Source of the DNA: Liolophura sinensis
Lineage: Eukaryota > Mollusca > Polyplacophora > Chitonida > Chitonidae
Reading direction: 5' to 3'
Length of the DNA stretch: 64,000 bases
Assembly: GCF_032854445.1 (NCBI RefSeq)
Contig: NC_088298.1
Location: 3,652,160 to 3,716,159 of the forward strand
Part shown: in pieces, positions 60,401-64,000 of the stretch
Layout of the letters: the number at the start of each line of letters is the position of its first letter
Position numbering within the stretch: the stretch's first letter is position 1
The notes under the pieces: model-generated
What the model was told of the DNA's origin: nothing
Seen by the model: only the letters and a program-made list of their open reading frames with translations
The model's database searches: none
Made by a program: the position numbers and the translations under genes

Positions 60401-62128
60401 GTGTTTTTGCCCCATACTCAAGAATATTTCATTTATTCTATGGGCGTTAAGCATTATGACGAGAGGAAACCCGACAGAGCCAGTGAGAAACCCAAAACCT
60501 ATCTGATTGGTGTTTAACACACAACCGGATATTCACTAATATTTCACTTAACGAATATTTCACTTACATGAAAGCGAATCAGGCTTACCCTACTTCTGCA
60601 ACCTTTTCAACGACCTCTCCAGCCAATATTTTTAAACATTCTGAGAGAACTATAGGGTGTACGGAAATAATTTGCACAGTTTTATGAGAGATTGCATCCT
60701 CAATAACATCAATTTTGGCATCATTTTCATAATAACTGTATGCATAAACTCCACTGAAAAAGAGTGTTTTAGTGGTTGATATTGTTGAAGATTTACAGTA
60801 TTTGTGAAAGACAATTTGACCTTGGGAAAACCACGACTTTATGCCATGTACCAGACACATCATCTGATGTATTTTTTTATTTTTGTGATATATTTAGTTA
60901 TTTCGTTTTGACTCCCTCACTGATTTAAGGCCACAGTAAGCGGTCTTCTTTTGTTCATTGGCCAAGAGTCATTTATAGGCAGCAAAACTGTTCTCCAGCA
61001 GGTTTGAACTTGCTTCAACCTTTTCAGCCAATAAAACACTTTTTTTCAGTGGAATATAAGCATACAACCATTACAAAATGACGCTAGAATGATTCGTTAA
61101 TGTCATTAAAGATGCAAGCTTCATAAAGGTGTGCAAATTAGTTCCCAACACCCAGTAGCTCTAGAGCTTAGAATGTGTCAAAATACTGATTGCAGAGGTT
61201 GTTGAAAAGGTTGAAGAATTTGGGTACTACAGGTATCTTAGATACTTCAGAGCTGTTCAATGATTGTAGTTCAATGCCACATTAACAACATTTCTGCCCC
61301 ATCAGTTGTGGTGGCCCAAGCTTAAATGTAAACTGTATTACACTAGTATTACACCGGGAGGAAACTGGGCAGAGCCTTGGGGAAACCCACAACCATACGC
61401 AGGTTGCTGCAAGACCTTTCCACATACAGGCAAAGAGGAAGTCAGCATCAGCTGGACAGAACTCACAGCGACAGCATTGGAGAAAGGCTCCTAGGTCATT
61501 GCATTGCACTGGCACGCTAACCACCTTGGCCACAGAGGCTCCCAAACCATGATCACTCAATCCATGTATCTAGTGGAAGGTATGATGAAAGTGATTTAAC
61601 AATGCACTGACAGAGTACATCATTAAACCTCATGTTTAATGTTTAATGCTGGCCGCCATCGTATAAGTGAAATATTCTTGAGCACGGTGTAAAACACCAG
61701 TCAAATAAATAAATAAATGGAGATATAGTTGACTTGTAAGTTTTGTCTCAAATGCTGTGACAAACTGCTACAGCAACTGTATCAGGTTTTTAAATGGGGT
61801 GTGCTCATGGACAGGGGTTATCCCTGGACAAATAAAATTTTACCACACGTAACAAAGCAATCCCAGACAACCAATCACCTTGTCGATCGATATGTGTTAT
61901 GTTAAGATTTTGACATTCATCGTCACGAAGAATGTTTGAAATTTAGAACAACAGCATTACACACTGAATCAATTTATGTGAACTACAGTAGGCCTACTCA
62001 GTTCCCTAAATAACGATAAAATCGCATGACAAGAGAAATACAAACTATCTACATGTGATAGGTTTGTCATTTTACCTCTGACACTGTTGTCGAACTGTTG
62101 TCGCCCTTTGGCACACAACTCGGTACAT
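31873..62128 (-). CDS. PITRM1: presequence protease, mitochondrial (PITRM1/PreP), complete, 27 coding exons
   Basis: M16C (pitrilysin-family) zinc protease of the mitochondrial matrix that degrades cleaved targeting peptides and other short peptides. Coding exons: 62076-62128, 60186-60291, 59386-59492, 58614-58765, 57927-58041, 55979-56075, 55137-55297, 53787-53913, 52003-52091, 51220-51348, 49891-50004, 48982-49078, 48334-48468, 47893-48031, 47269-47385, 46724-46853, 45716-45836, 44805-44881, 43596-43773, 41475-41575, 38296-38407, 37357-37469, 36257-36304, 35762-35830, 34064-34178, 33282-33415, 31873-31975. All junctions are GT/AG, phases agree, and the total is 3039 nt (1012 residues; human about 1037). 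The inverted zinc motif HILEH is at 104-108 and the third ligand Glu205 is in FNEMKG, both at human numbering. Arg873 and Tyr879 of REKGGAYG match the C-terminal active-site pair. Exon 21 could instead end at 38302 (two codons shorter). Confidence 0.95.
32147..32907 (+). repeat. 75-bp minisatellite, about 10 copies (PITRM1 intron 26)
   Basis: Units containing AACAACAAACTACAATAAAC and GCATAAATGCTGTACACACC recur every 75 bp (for example at 32221, 32296 and 32371) with few substitutions. Confidence 0.95.
34945..35292 (+). mobile_element. second-family SINE, nearly full length
   Basis: Begins with a tRNA-like AGAGCGTCCGCTTCGGGACC, passes GTTGTAACTTCCTCGCTTGG and TCGTCGTCATATGACTGAAA, and ends ACCCCAAGCACTCACTCACT. 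Lies in PITRM1 intron 24. Confidence 0.7.
35762..35830 (-). CDS. PITRM1: PITRM1 exon 24: C-terminal active-site segment
   Basis: Encodes [18 protein letters not shown]. The Arg and Tyr of this motif contact substrate near the zinc in the closed enzyme (family knowledge). Confidence 0.9.
37935..38160 (+). repeat. dispersed repeat, also at 49230-49430 and partly 44940-45045
   Basis: Shares GTTTTGAGGTTTG, GATGATAT and ATTTATTTGCCTCTAAAAAT with the two other sites in the same order. No terminal repeats were identified. Confidence 0.6.
38537..40568 (+). repeat. 49-bp minisatellite, about 41 copies (PITRM1 intron 20)
   Basis: Units contain AATCCACCAGAATCTGAACG and TTACCTCAGATTCTAACACC and repeat every 49 bp over 2 kb. 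Variants (ACGGGTT/ACGGATT, CACCAGA/CGCCAGA) are interspersed rather than clustered. There are no unique spacers, so it is not a CRISPR array. Confidence 0.97.
40870..41285. repeat. foldback sequence with arms of about 60-70 bp
   Basis: AAATGAAGTATGTATCAGAT plus CTTTCCAGGAAAATAG near 40882-40933 recurs in reverse complement near 41228-41278. The centre is unrelated. It could be a decayed inverted-repeat element in PITRM1 intron 20. Confidence 0.6.
42407..42676 (-). mobile_element. full-length tRNA-derived SINE
   Basis: Tail (T-rich) to head on the plus strand. The head reads GGCCTCCGTGGCTCAGTTGG on the minus strand (box A), with AGTTCAAGTCCAGC as box B region. Lies in PITRM1 intron 19. Confidence 0.85.
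44475..44700. mobile_element. short inverted-repeat element (MITE), copy a
   Basis: Begins CTCAACCTTTTCAAC and ends GTTGAAAATGTTGAAG. It aligns along its length with copies at 60593-60790 and 61013-61216. It lies in PITRM1 intron 18. Confidence 0.65.
45058..45290 (-). mobile_element. tRNA-derived SINE, slightly deleted
   Basis: TTTATT-rich tail, GGGAGGAAACC body and GAACTCACAG box region are present. The head is diverged. Confidence 0.7.
45486..45700 (+). mobile_element. SINE head fragment / composite
   Basis: A tRNA-like GTGGTCTAGTGGTTAGCAAG start is followed by CCAGGAGCCTCTCACCCAC and GAGTTCAAGTCCAGCTCATG from the first SINE family, then diverges. Confidence 0.5.
45880..46203 (+). mobile_element. 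second-family SINE with (ATTC)n tail
   Basis: Contains GGTACTTGTTGCTGCCTCAC and ATGACTGAAAAATTGCCAAG, and ends AAACCCCAAGC followed by about 11 ATTC repeats (46158-46201). Confidence 0.7.
50200..51115 (+). repeat. 74-76-bp minisatellite, about 12 copies (PITRM1 intron 10)
   Basis: Units contain AGAGAGTAAAACCAGAGCAT, ACAGTGTGATAGCTGG and GGTCACACAGGTGAAATAC. Two unit types (CCAGAGCATCCATG and CCACAGCAGCAATG) alternate, giving a dimeric higher-order pattern. Confidence 0.95.
51425..51650. repeat. dispersed repeat fragment (third SINE-like family) with a duplicated core
   Basis: GAGTGCAGTTATATAATATG occurs twice in tandem, followed by CCTTGGGCAAGTTATTGACG as in the other family members. Confidence 0.5.
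52370..53165 (+). repeat. 28-bp minisatellite, about 28 copies (PITRM1 intron 8)
   Basis: Units of the form AGAATGTCTACAATG plus ACACAGTACAGC-like ends repeat every 28 bp. The 176-residue frame across it cycles through all frames every three units, so it is not a gene. Confidence 0.95.
53200..53480 (-). mobile_element. second-family SINE, decayed
   Basis: Matches 28855-29215 in order (GGGGGTTTTATGTCATAC, AAAGTGCTGCCGC, ACACCACACCCAGTCAC). Confidence 0.6.
54000..54350 (-). mobile_element. third SINE-like family, nearly complete copy
   Basis: Opens with TATCGGTGTTTCACG, continues AAACCGGAATACCCAGC and CCTTGGGCAAATTACTGAC, and ends at AGATTTGATCCCCCACC, a B-box-like end on the opposite strand. 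Confidence 0.5.
54432..54770 (-). mobile_element. tRNA-derived SINE with internal triplication of its tail
   Basis: After a long (TTTA)n run, TCAATAGTGTTTTATGCCAC plus CTCAAGAATATTTC is repeated three times in tandem before the usual body and head. Confidence 0.7.
54717..55136. repeat. intron 7 segment duplicated at 58968-59330
   Basis: From a SINE head fragment through TTTATTCACTTCCACTGAAT and ATATGGACTCTAATACATTC, this region is paralogous to one in intron 3. It ends in several degenerate units of CACTTAGCATTGCTGGGATG, the last of which is the true 3' end of exon 7 with its splice donor. Confidence 0.7.
55445..55520 (+). mobile_element. tRNA-like SINE head fragment
   Basis: GTGGCCTAGTGGTTAATGG resembles box A, and GCAGGTTCAAACCC resembles box B at tRNA spacing. 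No tail follows. Confidence 0.45.
55979..56075 (-). CDS. PITRM1: PITRM1 exon 6: third zinc ligand
   Basis: Encodes residues 178-210, with Glu205 in [10 protein letters not shown]. The codon split between exons 5 and 6 reads TGC (Cys178), where the human protein has Trp in DFWQEGW. Confidence 0.9.
56945..57890 (+). repeat. 48-bp minisatellite, about 19 copies (PITRM1 intron 5)
   Basis: Units with GTCTGTCACACTGTAGTGGC and CTGGTTTCACTCTCTATGC repeat every 48 bp. The unit is related, in reverse complement, to the 50200-51115 array. The 217-residue frame across it is an artefact. Confidence 0.95.
58315..58588 (+). mobile_element. full-length tRNA-derived SINE with target-site duplication
   Basis: Starts GGGGCCTCCGTGACTCAGTC (box A), has GAGTTCAAGTCCAGC (box B region) and ends CACCAATCAAATAAATAAAT. 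The flanking GACCCTTA at 58305-58312 and 58589-58596 is a target-site duplication, supporting true retroposition. It lies just beyond the exon 4 splice donor. Confidence 0.9.
58614..58765 (-). CDS. PITRM1: PITRM1 exon 4: catalytic HxxEH
   Basis: Encodes residues 89-139, including [20 protein letters not shown]. His104 and His108 bind zinc and Glu107 is the general base in the family. A SINE ends only 25 bp beyond its splice donor. Confidence 0.95.
58882..58983 (-). pseudogene. 5'-truncated duplicate of PITRM1 exon 3 inside intron 3
   Basis: About 100 bp match the 3' part of exon 3 plus its donor (…[18 protein letters not shown]…). The first bases of the exon and its acceptor are replaced by a SINE head fragment. 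A cryptic TAGCCCAG acceptor in the SINE would give a frame hitting TGA after seven codons, so it is probably a dead exon. Confidence 0.75.
59862..60083 (+). repeat. 37-bp minisatellite, 6 copies (PITRM1 intron 2)
   Basis: CCAGGCCCAACAGAATAAAA followed by TCATCAATCAGTTTACA repeats every 37 bp with almost no substitutions, so it is recent. Confidence 0.95.
60385..60505 (-). mobile_element. tRNA-SINE 3' fragment
   Basis: TTTATTTATTTGATTGGTG tail with GAATATTTCATTTATTC and an AGGAAACCCGACAGAGCC body; the head is missing. Confidence 0.65.
60593..60790. mobile_element. short inverted-repeat element (MITE), copy b
   Basis: Same element as 44475-44700, with eroded ends. Confidence 0.6.
61013..61216. 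mobile_element. short inverted-repeat element (MITE), copy c
   Basis: 204 bp bounded by perfect 14-bp inverted repeats CTTCAACCTTTTCA. It is inverted relative to copy b, 220 bp away. No transposase frame; the superfamily is not identified. Confidence 0.75.
61331..61545 (-). mobile_element. tRNA-SINE lacking its tail
   Basis: Body and head on the minus strand (GAGCCTCTGTGGCCAAGGTG head). A separate plus-strand tail fragment with TAAATAAATAAAT lies at 61642-61720. Confidence 0.65.
62076..62128 (-). CDS. PITRM1: PITRM1 exon 1: start codon and mitochondrial presequence
   Basis: ATG at 62128 gives [17 protein letters not shown], Arg-rich and free of acidic residues. The frame was chosen because only it continues in phase across the AG|gtaaaa donor into exon 2. 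Exon 2 then supplies RRYQS, a typical processing-peptidase region. A longer GTG-initiated frame over this exon is in the wrong phase. Confidence 0.85.
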
Positions 62129-62420
62129 TGTGATTTGAAGTACCGTACTGAGATGTCAATGTTACATGAGCTGACTTCCAACTGCTGGTGTTGTTGTTGT
62201 TGTCCGAGTAGAGGTACGACGGAAATCTCTGACGCAGTGATAGACCTTCCTCTCACTCCACCAGAATGGGAACAATGAAGCAGGTGTCTTTTTGTGTCAA
62301 TCTAGCTAAGTCTCGAAGATCTGCTTATCCAAAATCAATATTGTTGACCTCCAGCCAAGTCTAAATAAACTTCACACATGTCATCCATGTAGGGCGCCAT
62401 TTTGGATAATGCGAAAATAC
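62129..62420 (-). promoter_or_regulatory. PITRM1: PITRM1 5' region with YY1-like motif
   Basis: On the minus strand CCAAAATGGCGCCC lies at 62392-62405, about 265 bp upstream of the start codon. It resembles the YY1 site often found at transcription starts of housekeeping mitochondrial genes. No TATA box was seen. The start of transcription here is inferred. Confidence 0.4.
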
Positions 62421-62828
62421 GGAGTCAAAATCCGGCAAAAGTAGAACAGTCCACTGATGATTAAAACATGAACAGACTGGTTATTTTTGGTCCGGTTATT
62501 GATTACTTGCTGCACTGAAGTGTTTGCTATTGACTGCTTGTCAGATGAATGATAACGATGGCTAGAGTCGCGTCCAGCTGAGGAGTGTTAAGCTCAACTT
62601 GCTCTGGCCTGGAGGCGAGTTCAAACCACGGTCGTGTCAGGAGGTCGATTTTTATATAGGGTACGGTATTTATTTTTATGGTGTAATTCTGAGTCCAGTT
62701 GTCCTGTACTGAAATATCGGAGTACCTTCATAGTATTTTGTCACGATTTCCTTTCAAACGCCGGTGGTTCCAAGCGCAACACCTCCCTTGGGTGGTTTAG
62801 CCAGCCAGGTTGACAAGTGTGGGCGTAC
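62421..62828. other. upstream intergenic, nothing recognised
   Basis: No divergent gene or known repeat was found. Confidence 0.4.
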
Positions 62829-63040
62829 TATTTATTTATTTACGGTATATATTTCATTGGAGTTTTAGGCCGTATTCAAAAACATTTCACTTGGTGTGAA
62901 GTGTGAGAAAAAACACAGGTAGTGCCCAAGAGAAACCCATAACCATCCAAACAAAGTTGCTGGAAGACCTGCCCATGCACAACTGGAGAGGAAACCAGCA
63001 TGAGCTGGACTTTGAACTCAGCTTGTACCATTGACAGTGG
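62829..63040 (-). mobile_element. tRNA-SINE, decayed
   Basis: TTTATTTATTTACGG tail, GGAGTTTTAGGCCGTATTC, AGAGAAACCCATAACCATCC and GGAAACCAGCATGAGCTGG follow in the family order. Confidence 0.65.
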
Positions 63041-63184
63041 GTTTAACATTGTGGTCCAGGATAAGCTTCACTTGTAGGATGGCCTTCTCACTTATGGTGA
63101 AGAAAGCTGGTACAGTAACATAAACAGCATTGATAAATTAATTTATTTATTTATTTATTTATGATTGGTGTTTCACGTGGTAAT

Positions 63185-63475
63185 CAAGTGAGTGAGTGCT
63201 TAGGGTTTAACATCGTACTTAACAATTTTTCAGTCATATGATGACGAAGGAATTCCTAGAGTGCATGTAATGTGCCTCCTTGTTGCAGGTCGGATTTCCA
63301 CAGCTCTTTTATCTAGTGGATGAACAGTGTGTTGGAGACAACGGACAGGACACCCCATCCAACCAGTAACATTTGCCCCAACGCTACTAACCAGCACTGG
63401 TGCTTTCCTGGAAGAACAGTAGCTTTCAGAAGCTGGACATGACACCCTATCCATTAGTATTACCCTTCAGGTAAC
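63185..63475 (-). mobile_element. second-family SINE
   Basis: AGTGCTTAGGGTTTAACATC, CAGTCATATGATGACGAAGG and GTGCCTCCTTGTTGCAGGTC match the reverse complement of 34945-35292. Confidence 0.65.
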
Positions 63476-63882
63476 CCATTTTAATGAGATCTACCTTGAT
63501 ATAGCGTAGAACTCCATCTTTCTTGCAACATCTAGTGTGGAGCACAGAGACTGGTGACAGAAGCGTTCACAAGTTTTACAAACACTTAGCCCTTCAAAAT
63601 GATAATGTACATGAATTCTGATTAGCCAATTGGTTTTGAGCTCGTTAACATGCAAACTTGAGGACAGGAGCTCATCTGAATGTGTGTCATGTCATCGACA
63701 TCATGAACTTTTTCTCACAGCCCTTGGTTGGAGGAATTGAGGCTGCAAAATACAAATCTTTTTAGTGACACTCTGGTGCAAAATGATTGTCATTTTACGG
63801 CTAGGTAAGGCTTACTGTCTGTCTCCTAAAATGACTGCTTTCCAGTGTACTTAAAACTACCCACAAAATATATTATCGCATC

Positions 63883-64000
63883 GGTGGCCTAGTGGTTAGA
63901 GCATCTACCTCAAAGTCAGAAGACCCAGATCTGATCAAACCAAGAAAAAATGACACTTGTTGCTGCCTCGCTTGGCACTCGGCACTAAGAGGTTAGAGCA
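63883..64000 (+). mobile_element. second-family SINE, cut by window end
   Basis: Starts with a tRNA-like GGTGGCCTAGTGGTTAGAGC (box A) and continues GACACTTGTTGCTGCCTCGC as at 45880. The rest is beyond the window. Confidence 0.7.

Noticed and set aside
60585-60863. 92-residue minus-strand frame in PITRM1 intron 1
   Set aside because: It lies in a MITE copy whose relatives at 44475 and 61013 do not keep the frame.
61969-62256. 95-residue minus-strand frame at the PITRM1 5' end
   Set aside because: It starts at GTG and is in a different frame from the PITRM1 start. Only the ATG at 62128 joins exon 2 in phase.

Overview
The window looks like nuclear DNA of an invertebrate animal, most likely a mollusc and perhaps a bivalve. 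It is AT-rich and full of introns, SINEs, small inverted-repeat transposons and minisatellites. Its commonest repeat is a tRNA-headed SINE resembling the RUDI/V-SINE elements described from molluscs. No prokaryotic features, rRNA or CRISPR are present. The organism call is inference, because no species-diagnostic gene is visible.

Layout. (1) 1-5.0 kb: a GC-rich, intronless RING-finger gene on the minus strand with its own TATA/initiator promoter. It is flanked by imperfect direct repeats, and a 1.08 kb piggyBac-type non-autonomous element has landed downstream of it. A nearly perfect 26-bp hairpin with one CRE octamer in each arm follows at 4.9 kb. (2) 5.0-27.65 kb: four head-to-tail copies of a unit of about 5.5-5.9 kb. 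Each carries a four-exon minus-strand gene for an unrecognised 342-residue single-pass membrane protein: signal peptide, very short Ser/Thr/Pro-rich ectodomain, one transmembrane helix, and a 250-residue cytoplasmic tail with a charged coiled-coil region. Copies 2-4 are intact. Copy 1 has a nonsense codon and a frameshift. Each copy keeps a TGACGTCA element just upstream of its start codon. (3) 27.7-31.8 kb: simple repeats, a second SINE family and apparently gene-free DNA. (4) 31.87-62.13 kb: a complete minus-strand PITRM1 orthologue (presequence protease, mitochondrial). I traced it through 27 coding exons with consistent phases, giving 1012 residues with all the zinc-binding and catalytic residues. 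Its introns hold six minisatellite arrays, many SINEs, a short inverted-repeat element family and a partial exon duplication. (5) 62.13-64 kb: the PITRM1 5' region and repeats, with a SINE running off the end.

No pathway joins the three gene types. PITRM1 is a housekeeping protease of the mitochondrial matrix. The tandem membrane-protein family and the RING gene are the novel parts. Most long open frames elsewhere are minisatellite frames or antisense shadows.
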